DNA of 46,841 nt from CAYUET01 sp964443875 (GTDB lineage: Bacteria > Auribacterota > JAFGBW01): positions 1-46,841 of the forward strand of contig CAYUET010000022.1 of NCBI GenBank assembly GCA_964443875.1, in the 5' to 3' direction. The notes beneath the pieces were generated by a model, which was not told where the DNA came from, made no database searches, and saw nothing but the letters and a program-made list of their open reading frames with translations. How positions within the stretch are numbered: the first letter of the stretch is position 1; every line of letters starts with the position of its first letter. The translations under genes and the position numbers were made by a program. This document shows positions 6,192-14,100 of this stretch, piece after piece.

Positions 6192-8099
6192 TTGAAAATC
6201 GAACTTTACCAGTGGATGTCTTTTTTTCTTTTAACAGGCTGTCTGTGTTTTACCGGCTGTAAAGAACGGATTGTCGTTGTTCCGGAAAAAAAAGTCTCTT
6301 CTTCTGCAGGTGTTTCCGGATCTTCAGAAGCCTTCCCTGTCCTTCCCTTTGAAGAAAAGCACTGGAAAACAGCCTCTCTTGAACTCATTCCGGGCGCTGA
6401 TGAGGCCAAAGCCGGAGGGAGTATTTCCATGTCCGTAACCGAATACCCTCCCACTTTCCGGATTTTCGGAAAAGACAGTCATCTGCAGATTCTTTCTTTG
6501 ATGGAAGGCCTGGTCTATGAAACTTTGCTCGGGATGAATCCTCAGACTCTGGAATATGAGCCCAATCTTGCCTCTCACTGGTGGATTTCGGAAGACGGAA
6601 AAGAGTATTACTTTCGTATGGACCCCAAGGCCAAATGGTCGGACGGCAAGTCTGTGACGGCCATGGATGTTAAAGCGACTTTTGATCTGATGACCGATAA
6701 GGAAATTCAGGATCCAGCCGTTTCTCAGATGTATACGGAAAATTTTGAGAAACCGGTTGTGCTTTCCTCTTCAGTCTTTAAAGTGCGATGTAAAAAACCG
6801 GGCTGGCGAACCTTCATGCTTTTTATCGGGTTTTCCATTCTTCCGGCCCATCACTGTCAAAAGGTGGACGGAGTTTCCTTTCTTGAAAAATATCAGTACC
6901 GAATGATGCCGGGCACAGGTCCTTACCGTCTGGACCTCAAACAGACTTTAAAGGGAAACCGTATTGTTTTGAAACGCAGGAATGATTACTGGGGGGATTC
7001 CCGTGTTCAGGGCGTTTATAATTTTGATGAAATCAAATTCATGGTTATATCCGATGACCGGCTCGCGCTTGAAAAATTCAAAAAGGGGGAATTTGATCTT
7101 TATATCACCTCCAGAGCCCAGTGGTGGCATCAGGAACTGATCGCTTCAAAAGTCAGCTCCATTCAGAGGGGGGCGATCCAAAAAAGAAAAATCTTCAATT
7201 TTAATCCCCAGGGGTTTTCCGGAATTGCCTTTAATACCCAGGAGGCCCCCTTTGATGACCTCCGTGTGCGGGAGGCCTTTCTCCTTCTCTGGAATGTCGA
7301 TCAGCTGATTGAAAAAATGTTTTTCGGAGAATATGACCGATGCCGTTCCTATTTTCAGGGAACCGTGTATGAAAATCCTGCTCTGCAGAATCCGAAATAT
7401 AATCCTTTCAAAGCGATTGAACTCCTGGCTCAGGCCGGATGGATCAAAAAGGAAGGGGAGCCCTGGCTTACAAGAAATGGAGCCTTCCTGGAAGTGGACA
7501 TGACTCTCGACAGCGATTTAAACCGGGTTTTCACACCCTATCAGGAGGATCTGAAAAAAGCAGGAATCAAGCTCAACCTTGTCAATAAGACTCAGCAGGC
7601 CATTTTTGAAGCAATGATGAAAAGGGAATTCAAAATGACCTATACCGGCTGGACTGGGCAGCTTTTTCCGAATCCTGAAAGCGTCATGCATTCCAAATAT
7701 GCGGGTCTTGCCGAATCCGGAAATATCACCGGAATGAAAAATCCGGAAATCGACCGGATCTGCGAGGAGTATGAACAGACTCTTGATGTTAAAAAAAGAA
7801 TTGAACAGCTTAAAGCCCTTGATGCCCTGGCGGTAAGCCAGATTCATTACGCCTTCGGCTGGGTGGCCCCTTATGCGGCCCGTGTGGCCTTCTGGAATAA
7901 ATTCGGATATCCAAAAGAAGGGCTTTCCTATTCCGGGGATTGGCGGAGCATTTTTTATCTGTGGTGGGTGGATCCTGAAAAAGAACAGCAGATGAAAAAA
8001 GCCCGAAAGGACAAAAACCTAGTGATGAATCAGGGCAGGGAAATAATTGATTTCTGGAATAGGATAAAGGATCCGCAACCGGGGGAGATAGAAGAATGA
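6192..8099 (+). CDS. Peptide/solute-binding lipoprotein of an ABC importer (SBP family 5)
   Basis: 635 residues, the extracytoplasmic binding protein of a dipeptide/oligopeptide-type importer. Start is TTG with AAAGGA about seven bases upstream. The N-terminus has a hydrophobic core and lipobox-like Cys at 17 (LLTGC) or 23 (CFTGC), so it should be lipid-anchored. Family 5 signs: VYETLLGMNPQTLEYEPNLA near residue 110, WSDGKSVTAMDVKATFDLM near 155, GTGPYRL near 240, and FNTQEAPFDDLRVREAFLLL near 345. The sequence is closest in style to the YejA-like, large binding proteins. It overlaps the permease gene by 4 bases. No ATPase or second permease follows, so those parts must come from elsewhere or are lost. 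Confidence 0.88.
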   Translation: MKIELYQWMSFFLLTGCLCFTGCKERIVVVPEKKVSSSAGVSGSSEAFPVLPFEEKHWKTASLELIPGADEAKAGGSISMSVTEYPPTFRIFGKDSHLQILSLMEGLVYETLLGMNPQTLEYEPNLASHWWISEDGKEYYFRMDPKAKWSDGKSVTAMDVKATFDLMTDKEIQDPAVSQMYTENFEKPVVLSSSVFKVRCKKPGWRTFMLFIGFSILPAHHCQKVDGVSFLEKYQYRMMPGTGPYRLDLKQTLKGNRIVLKRRNDYWGDSRVQGVYNFDEIKFMVISDDRLALEKFKKGEFDLYITSRAQWWHQELIASKVSSIQRGAIQKRKIFNFNPQGFSGIAFNTQEAPFDDLRVREAFLLLWNVDQLIEKMFFGEYDRCRSYFQGTVYENPALQNPKYNPFKAIELLAQAGWIKKEGEPWLTRNGAFLEVDMTLDSDLNRVFTPYQEDLKKAGIKLNLVNKTQQAIFEAMMKREFKMTYTGWTGQLFPNPESVMHSKYAGLAESGNITGMKNPEIDRICEEYEQTLDVKKRIEQLKALDALAVSQIHYAFGWVAPYAARVAFWNKFGYPKEGLSYSGDWRSIFYLWWVDPEKEQQMKKARKDKNLVMNQGREIIDFWNRIKDPQPGEIEE

Positions 8100-9070
8100 T
8101 TTCTTATATTTTTCGCAGACTGTTTCTGATGATTCCTGTTTTTTTCGGCACAACCTTTTTAGTCTTTGTGATCCTCTCCTATGTCCCCGGAGGACCTTTT
8201 GAAAAGGCAGTGATGCAGCTCAAGCAGATCCAGTTTGGCGCTGAAGAAAATTCTTCGGCCTTTGGGAAAAACCCCGGAGCCTCTCTTTCACCGGAAGTTC
8301 TATCTGAGCTTAAAAGACAGTATGGACTGGATAAACCTCTTTTTGTGCGCTACCTGATCTGGCTTGGAGTATGGCCGAGAACGGTTCGTGAAAAAACAGT
8401 TTCCCCTGAGAGCCTTTTCACGGAAGACATCCGCTATGTTGAAAAAGGGGATGCCCTCTATTCTCTTCAGCGCTGGATCCGGGTTCAGAAGCAAAATGAT
8501 CTCTGGATCGTGGAGGAAAGCGGAATAGGTGCAGATGTGTGTTTTGATGATCTCTATCCTGAACTTCCGGTGGCTGCGGATATCGTTGACTGGCAGCCTT
8601 CTCTTTCCTGGAAAGTCGATTCTGTAAAAGAGAAAAATATTCAACTGAGGAAGGAGGAGTTCAGCGGAATTCTGACAGGGGATCTGGGGATCTCCTATGT
8701 TTACGATGAACCTGTCACAAGGCTTATCCGCGACAGACTTCACATCTCCTGCTATTTCGGAATTCTGGGTTTTCTTCTGTCCTACATGGTCTGCATTCCC
8801 CTGGGGATTGCCAAGGCTGTGAGGCACGGCAGTTTCTTTGACTGGACCACAAGCGTTCTTGTGTTTGTGGCCTATTCGATTCCCGGATATTTTCTGGGCG
8901 CTTTGCTTCTGGTCTTTTTCGGGGGAGGCAGTTTCTGGGATGTTTTTCCGCTTGGAGGTTTTGTTTCCGAAGGATTTGAAACTCTGAATTTTCAGGCAAA
9001 ATGCCTGGATCTGCTCCATCATACTTTTTTACCTGTGTTGTGTTACACCCTTGGGTCCTTCGCTGCTTGA
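8096..9070 (+). CDS. YejB-like ABC permease, N-terminal part (frameshifted)
   Basis: First part of an inner-membrane permease of the dipeptide type. It starts with the classical N-terminal membrane segment (YIFRRLFLMIPVFFGTTFLVF), then VPGGPFE and LKRQYGLDKPLFVRYL. Residues about 95-190 form an extra hydrophilic, Trp- and Glu-rich periplasmic insert of roughly 90 residues that is absent from E. coli YejB. Then come GDLGISYVYDEPV and the membrane core (LGFLLSYMVCIPLGIAKAV, YSIPGYFLGALLLVFFGGGSFWDVFPL). The frame breaks after LPVLCYTLGSFAA: a TGA at 9068 ends it exactly where related permeases carry about seven more residues before the EAA loop. The rest is in the +1 frame at 9051-9398. Confidence 0.82.
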   Translation: MISYIFRRLFLMIPVFFGTTFLVFVILSYVPGGPFEKAVMQLKQIQFGAEENSSAFGKNPGASLSPEVLSELKRQYGLDKPLFVRYLIWLGVWPRTVREKTVSPESLFTEDIRYVEKGDALYSLQRWIRVQKQNDLWIVEESGIGADVCFDDLYPELPVAADIVDWQPSLSWKVDSVKEKNIQLRKEEFSGILTGDLGISYVYDEPVTRLIRDRLHISCYFGILGFLLSYMVCIPLGIAKAVRHGSFFDWTTSVLVFVAYSIPGYFLGALLLVFFGGGSFWDVFPLGGFVSEGFETLNFQAKCLDLLHHTFLPVLCYTLGSFAA

Positions 9071-9398
9071 AAATCTGAGTCAGGATTATGTCCGCACAGC
9101 GCTTGCTAAAGGGCTTTCTCAAAGGCGTGTAATTTTTGTTCATGCCCTGCGCAATTCGCTCATCCCGATTTCCACCGGACTAGGGGGCATTATCGGAATT
9201 TTTCTGGCAGGATCTTATATGATTGAAAAGGTCTTCAGCATCGACGGCATCGGCATGCTGAGCTATGTTTCCATCATGTCCGCCGATTACCCGGTTGTTC
9301 TGGGATTCCTGGTTTTAAATACCCTGATCCTTCTGGGCGGCAATCTTCTTTCTGATCTGCTCTATGCCCTGATTGATCCGAGAATTAAATTTGAGTAA
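9051..9398 (+). CDS. YejB-like ABC permease, C-terminal part in the +1 frame
   Basis: The missing C-terminal part of the permease at 8096-9070, with no start of its own that deserves trust (the first codon is TTG inside the overlap). It has the ATPase-contact EAA loop (QDYVRTALAKGLSQRRVIF then HALRNSLIP), two or three membrane segments and the family end ALIDPRIKFE. Across the break the residues corresponding to LTLLTKN of E. coli YejB are missing. Either the strain has a broken importer, or a short deletion was introduced in assembly. Confidence 0.75.
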   Translation: MGPSLLENLSQDYVRTALAKGLSQRRVIFVHALRNSLIPISTGLGGIIGIFLAGSYMIEKVFSIDGIGMLSYVSIMSADYPVVLGFLVLNTLILLGGNLLSDLLYALIDPRIKFE

Positions 9399-9461
9399 TA
9401 AATTCCGAATAGATTTTTTTGCTTTGAATTTGCTTAAACTTGAAATTTATCGTACAGGATA

Positions 9462-10910
9462 ATGATGAAATCTTTTTATACTCTGTTACTTCCCTCCCCC
9501 TGCAGGAGGCTACGTTTCAATATCAGCGGGATTTATGCCGTACCCAGGATAGGGCTCGGGTATCTTTCGTCTTTTTTAAAACATAACGGTTTTTCAAACA
9601 CCCGGATCTGGGATCTTATGGCTGAAAAAAAATGGATTCCCGATATTTTAAAAGATTTTGAAGTCAAGGGTGTGCCTGATCTGGTAGGGATCGGTGCGAC
9701 CCTTTTGAGCTTAAGGGAGGCCTTTGAAATGACCTCTGCCATTAAGGACAGATACCCTCAGGTGAAAATTGCCGTAGGCGGACCAGGAGTAAGTTTTCCA
9801 GGGGATACTCTTTTTCAGTATGGCAAAGCTGTGGATTTTTTTGTACGCGGTGAAGGAGAAAGGGCTTTTCTGGAACTGGTCACAAGTCTTGAAGCCGGAA
9901 ATCAGGATTATTCAAAAATTCCAAGACTCTTGTGGAAAAATGAAAAAAATGAAGTGCTGGAAAATCCGGAGTGTGATTTCCGGGATTTGAATGACAAAAT
10001 TTTTACAGACTATGAATCTCTGCCTATGGAGAGCTATCAATTACATCCGCCCATGGGGGTTTTCCCTCCTGCAACCCTGGTTGAAACAGCCAGAGGTTGT
10101 CCTTACAGCTGTTCTTTCTGCTGCATCACCCATAAAATCAGAGCTAAAGATCCGGCTTTAGTCGAAGAGGAACTGAGAAAACTTCAGAAAAATTACGGCA
10201 TCAGGGAAGTTCATTTTGTGGATCCCACGTTTACCCTGGATCAGAACCGGGTAAAAGAATTGTGCAGACGGATCCGTCCCTTAAATCTTAAATGGACCTG
10301 TAAAACCCGTGTGGATCTTGTGCCAGGGGAATTACTGGAATTCATGGCCGGGGCCGGCTGTTATCTGATTTCCTTTGGCGTTGAAACCAGCCAGGATGTT
10401 TTGCTGGATGCCCTTCATAAAAATGCAACGATTAATCATACCCTTGAAGCCTTTCGCAACTGCAACGAATTGAAAATCCGTACCGCGGCTTATCTCATGA
10501 TCGGCTGTCCGGGCGAAACGGATGAAAGTGTTGCCGGCAACATCCGTTTTGTCAGAATGCTGAATCCGGATTATGTTTTATATGATATTCTTCAGGCGGA
10601 TCCTGCTAATCCCATGACACAGGAGTATTTGAAAAAAGGCTGCTTTACTGAAGCCGATTTATCCCGTTATTATCTATCAGATGAAGATAATTATTTTCTG
10701 CATTGTTCCTTAACCGGAGAGCCTCTGGAAAAAGTGAATCAGTGGCTTAAAAAAGCAAGCCGTGAATTTTACCTCCGGCCCTCTTACATTTTTAAAAAAA
10801 TAATAGATATCCGCAGCCTTCAGGATCTTTTAAATCTGTTCCATGGGGCTGCATTTCTTTTCAAGGATTTTTTCGGATTGAATAAATTATGGGATCAGAT
10901 CAGAAAATAA
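9462..10910 (+). CDS. B12-binding-domain radical SAM protein (BchE-like)
   Basis: 482 residues. The N-terminal 170 residues are a cobalamin-binding-like Rossmann domain (PRIGLGYLSSFLKHNG, DLVGIGATLLSL, KIAVGGPGVSFPG, DFFVRGEGERAFLEL). The classical DxHxxG cobalamin motif is not seen, which is common in this group. The radical SAM cluster motif is CPYSCSFC with Cys213, 217 and 220, followed by HFVDPTFTLD and ISFGVETS. The C-terminal 130 residues are a helical tail. Start is ATG (AGGATA upstream; two ATGs in tandem). It overlaps the next gene by 22 bases. The substrate is unknown; related enzymes do methyl transfers, ring closures and oxidations on lipids, pigments and natural products. Confidence 0.85.
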   Translation: MMKSFYTLLLPSPCRRLRFNISGIYAVPRIGLGYLSSFLKHNGFSNTRIWDLMAEKKWIPDILKDFEVKGVPDLVGIGATLLSLREAFEMTSAIKDRYPQVKIAVGGPGVSFPGDTLFQYGKAVDFFVRGEGERAFLELVTSLEAGNQDYSKIPRLLWKNEKNEVLENPECDFRDLNDKIFTDYESLPMESYQLHPPMGVFPPATLVETARGCPYSCSFCCITHKIRAKDPALVEEELRKLQKNYGIREVHFVDPTFTLDQNRVKELCRRIRPLNLKWTCKTRVDLVPGELLEFMAGAGCYLISFGVETSQDVLLDALHKNATINHTLEAFRNCNELKIRTAAYLMIGCPGETDESVAGNIRFVRMLNPDYVLYDILQADPANPMTQEYLKKGCFTEADLSRYYLSDEDNYFLHCSLTGEPLEKVNQWLKKASREFYLRPSYIFKKIIDIRSLQDLLNLFHGAAFLFKDFFGLNKLWDQIRK

Positions 10911-12169
10911 AACCCAAAATTCTTTTGCTTCACCCTCCGGCTCCCCAAGGCTTGAAATACCAGCTTGACGGCTACTGCAGTCAGCCTCAAAAGGGGATAT
11001 TCCGATGGCATCCTATTGATTTGTGCTGTTTTGCCTCACATCTTCATCCGGCCTGTGATCTTACGATTCTGGATCTGGGGCGCACCTGTCATCTTCCTTC
11101 CGTTTCTTTTAAAGACTTTAATGCGGTGATAGGGCTGATTGGCGCTTTTTCATGGAATCATCTTAAAAAATTCTGGAAAGGGGTTATTGATCAGGGTATT
11201 CCTGTTTTTTTGAGCGGAGACATTGCTCGGCATAATCCTGAATTTGTTTTTTCAAATCTTCCTGGTCTTAAGGGAATTCTTCCTGAGATGGCGGCCCCTC
11301 CTTCATGGGAAGATTTATCAAGCCCTGCCTCCCCTTTGGTGTGGAAAGCTTTTCAGGCGCATTATTCATTGCCTCACGTCGGGAAGGGCTTTAAAATCGG
11401 GATTCAGCCTTTTTCTTTCTGGAAGAAGGAACTTTACAGACTGCCCTTTGATGTTTCTCATCCTTTTGCCAGTGTCGTCACCCAAGTCGGCTGTCCTCAC
11501 CTGTGTCAGTATTGCATTCTTTCCTCATATTCCCTGGCACAGAGAAATTATGATGAAATTGAAGAGGAATTGGCTCAGTTAAAATTTTTAAAGATCAGGC
11601 ATCTTTATATCCGCGACGGAATGCTTAATACCTCAGATCAGCATCTTGAAATAATTTGTTCTCTGATGCGCAAATATCATTTTTCATGGAATGCCTTTGC
11701 CCATCTGCTGAATATGGGGAAACATGTCCGCCTTCTTAAAGAGTCAGGCTGCAGGGTTCTTCAATTCGGTTTTGATTCAGTCAACAGGGAGGTTTTGAAA
11801 AAGCACCGCAAAGCCGTTCCGATATCCTGGGAAGAGGCTTTAAGCCCTTTTCAGAAAAGCGGAATAAAAACAGTGGGACATTTCATCCACGGGCTGGAAA
11901 ATGAACCCCTTTCCCCCCTGGAGGTGGCAAAGTTCGCTCATGGTCTCAAACTGGACTGGATGACAATTACCCCTTTAATGCATCGCCCTGGAACGGCTCT
12001 CTGGAATTCAAATGAACTTGAACAGCAGTCGTCTGCCCCGGAAATTCCAGGAAGTATCCGAAATTCCATGTTCTGGTTTTATTCAAGACCTTCAAGGATT
12101 TTTCATGCTTTGAAATGCATGATAAGGCATGGTTTTTACGGACTCTTATCCATGACCTGCAAAGGATAA
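10889..12169 (+). CDS. Radical SAM protein with degenerate B12-binding N-terminus
   Basis: 426 residues. Starts KPKILLLHPPAP as in B12-binding radical SAM proteins, but the region to residue 150 is short and poorly conserved for a cobalamin domain (VIGLIGAFSWNHLKKF, GIPVFLSGDIA, GLKGILPEMA). The cluster motif is GCPHLCQYC, Cys202, 206 and 209. The barrel continues with HLYIRDGMLNTSDQ, CRVLQFGFDSVN and VGHFIHGLENE, and ends WMTITPLMHRPGTALW. The start overlaps the previous gene by 22 bases, so translation is likely coupled. Paired with the gene before it, it probably acts on the same product. Function unknown. Confidence 0.8.
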   Translation: MGSDQKIKPKILLLHPPAPQGLKYQLDGYCSQPQKGIFRWHPIDLCCFASHLHPACDLTILDLGRTCHLPSVSFKDFNAVIGLIGAFSWNHLKKFWKGVIDQGIPVFLSGDIARHNPEFVFSNLPGLKGILPEMAAPPSWEDLSSPASPLVWKAFQAHYSLPHVGKGFKIGIQPFSFWKKELYRLPFDVSHPFASVVTQVGCPHLCQYCILSSYSLAQRNYDEIEEELAQLKFLKIRHLYIRDGMLNTSDQHLEIICSLMRKYHFSWNAFAHLLNMGKHVRLLKESGCRVLQFGFDSVNREVLKKHRKAVPISWEEALSPFQKSGIKTVGHFIHGLENEPLSPLEVAKFAHGLKLDWMTITPLMHRPGTALWNSNELEQQSSAPEIPGSIRNSMFWFYSRPSRIFHALKCMIRHGFYGLLSMTCKG

Positions 12170-12253
12170 TCCGGTGTTTAATAAGGGATCTCTTCAAGAG
12201 GGATATATTGTCTTTTGTTATTGAAAAATTTAAGTTAAAATATTTGAAAATTT

Positions 12254-13015
12254 ATGACAGATTCATCTACAGCAAAGAAAATTAGTTTTATTTTTACTCT
12301 CTACAACCGGGGAGATGAAATTATCCACACGGTTGAAAGCCTCACAGAGATACTCAGCAAACATCTGACCTCCCTGAATTACGAAATCATTCTCTGCAAC
12401 GACGGCTCAACGGATTCCACTTTTTCAGTCTGTCAAAACCTTGCAGAAAAAAATAAACGGGTTCGCGTGGTGAGTTATGAAAAAAATCAGGGACGCGGAT
12501 ATGCTGTGAAAAAGGCCATTGAATCCTGCCTTGGAGAAAAAATCATGTACATGGATTCCGATGTCGCTCTGATGACGGACCTCCGTATTCTTTCTGAAGT
12601 TCTGTCTTCTCTGGATTCAAGGCCGGTTGTGATCGGAGACCGTTACCATTCCTTTCAAAATCTTCATCGTTCTTGGATCAGAATGATTGTGGGTTATGGT
12701 TACCGTTGTCTTAAAAGGATTTTTTTTCCGGAACTCTGTATTTCTGACTGTGAGGTAGGCTTTAAGGCATTCAAGGCCGATATTCTCAGGAAGGCTGTTC
12801 CCCTTTGCAGAGAAAAACGCTGGAGTTTTGACCTGGAACTCTTATGGATTCTTCATCTTCAAAAAATTCCCGTTTATCAGATCCCCATCCAATGGAATGA
12901 ACAGAAGGCCCTGTATAAATCGAGTGTATATCTTTTTAGGGATTCGATAACGCAGCTTCTGGGGTTTTTCAGAATCCGCTGCCGCCACAAAAGCAGACCG
13001 CAATGCAAGGATTAA
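12254..13015 (+). CDS. GT2 glycosyltransferase, polyprenyl-phosphate sugar synthase type
   Basis: 253 residues with the GT-A fold pattern of dolichyl/undecaprenyl-phosphate mannosyl or glucosyl transferases: FIFTLYNRGDEI at the start, EIILCNDGSTDST, KNQGRGYAVKKAI, and the metal/nucleotide DxD as YMDSDVAL. The acceptor side has SDCEVGFKAFKADIL. No membrane segment. Such enzymes load a sugar from a nucleotide sugar onto polyprenyl phosphate, giving the donor used by GT39-type enzymes, and one follows at 14097. It overlaps the next gene by 13 bases. No clear ribosome site precedes the ATG; an AT-rich TAAAAT lies about 13 bases before it. Confidence 0.82.
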   Translation: MTDSSTAKKISFIFTLYNRGDEIIHTVESLTEILSKHLTSLNYEIILCNDGSTDSTFSVCQNLAEKNKRVRVVSYEKNQGRGYAVKKAIESCLGEKIMYMDSDVALMTDLRILSEVLSSLDSRPVVIGDRYHSFQNLHRSWIRMIVGYGYRCLKRIFFPELCISDCEVGFKAFKADILRKAVPLCREKRWSFDLELLWILHLQKIPVYQIPIQWNEQKALYKSSVYLFRDSITQLLGFFRIRCRHKSRPQCKD

Positions 13016-14100
13016 ATTATCTCCGCTGGCTGAAGTCTTTTGTAAAGGTTCATCTTCACAGGAAATGGGGCGGCCTGTTTCAAGAACCCTATAAGATTAA
13101 TTTTGATATGACCTACCTTTGTAATTCCCATTGCACAAACTGCGGAATCTGGAATATCTACCGTAAAGATCCCGCCCCTGTTCAGGAAGAAATGAACGCT
13201 TTTGAATACGATCAGGTTTTTCAAAAAACGGCTTCTTCTCTTTTTTTTGCCTCGTTTGAAGGGGGGGAACCTTTTTTGAAGAAGGATGGGGAGGCGATTT
13301 TTCATTCCTGCCTCAGTCGCTCAAAAAATCTTCTTTCCTTTTTGATTGCTACAAACGGCTCTTTGCCTGCCCGCGCGGAAAAGACAGCCCGTGAGCTTTT
13401 AAAAATCAATTCTTCAGCCTCTCTCTATTTTTCCATCAGCCTGGACGGTCTTGAAGAAACACACAACAGGCTGAGAGGAATCCCTAACGGCTATCAGCTT
13501 GCACTGGAAACATATGATAGGCTTTGCCGAATCAAAAATTCAAGGCTTCAGCCTTTTTTTCAATATACGCTTTCCAGAAGTAACTGGAAGGATGCTCTTT
13601 CTTTTTATGAACAAATGCCGAAATCCACGGTTTTTACTTTGTATCACAGTTCTCCCTTTTTTTGTAATGAGGTCTCTTCTCAGGGTTTGATGGACATGGA
13701 AGAAAAAGAGGAATTTCTTTCTGTTTTGACCCGGCTGACTAAAAATTACCGAATTCAAAGCCCTCTGGATTTATTGAAAAAAATATATCTGCACTATGCA
13801 CACTCTTATCTTCGTACCCGGAAAAATCCTCTGGTCTGCTATGCCGGATTCGCTTCCTTAAGCGCAGACCCTTACGGAAATATCAAACCTTGCGCTTTTT
13901 CCCCGCATTTTTTTGGAAATCTTCGGAATTCTGGTTATGCCCTCATTCCGCTTTTAACCTCTGAAGAAGCGAAAAGAATAAAAAACAGACTTAAAAATGA
14001 AACCTGTCCTCCATGCTGGATGAACTGCGATGCCTTGCCCTCTATGCTTCATGTTTTTCCAAAAGCTGTTCTTGATTATTTTAAAGGAAGAATTATATGA
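13003..14100 (+). CDS. Radical SAM protein with SPASM-type C-terminus
   Basis: 365 residues. The cluster motif is CNSHCTNC (Cys40, 44 and 47), followed by SFEGGEPFLKKDG, LIATNGSLPA and FSISLDGLEETHNRLRG, all typical of the core barrel. The C-terminal part has extra Cys residues as in SPASM/twitch domains (LVCYAGFASLSADPYGNIKPCAFS, then CPPCWMNCDA) that would hold one or two further Fe-S clusters. Proteins of this kind modify peptides, aminoglycosides or sugar/lipid substrates. No small precursor peptide gene is visible nearby, so a RiPP role is not supported. It overlaps both neighbours (13 and 4 bases) in the glycosyltransferase run. Confidence 0.85.
   Translation: MQGLNYLRWLKSFVKVHLHRKWGGLFQEPYKINFDMTYLCNSHCTNCGIWNIYRKDPAPVQEEMNAFEYDQVFQKTASSLFFASFEGGEPFLKKDGEAIFHSCLSRSKNLLSFLIATNGSLPARAEKTARELLKINSSASLYFSISLDGLEETHNRLRGIPNGYQLALETYDRLCRIKNSRLQPFFQYTLSRSNWKDALSFYEQMPKSTVFTLYHSSPFFCNEVSSQGLMDMEEKEEFLSVLTRLTKNYRIQSPLDLLKKIYLHYAHSYLRTRKNPLVCYAGFASLSADPYGNIKPCAFSPHFFGNLRNSGYALIPLLTSEEAKRIKNRLKNETCPPCWMNCDALPSMLHVFPKAVLDYFKGRII

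Noticed and set aside
8300..9022. Long minus-strand ORF (240 codons) inside the permease gene
   Set aside because: Antisense shadow: basic and low in structure, while the plus strand carries clear permease motifs.
13003..14100. RiPP cluster around the SPASM radical SAM protein
   Set aside because: No small precursor-like ORF or leader-peptide-binding domain in or between the neighbouring genes; the context is glycosyltransferases.
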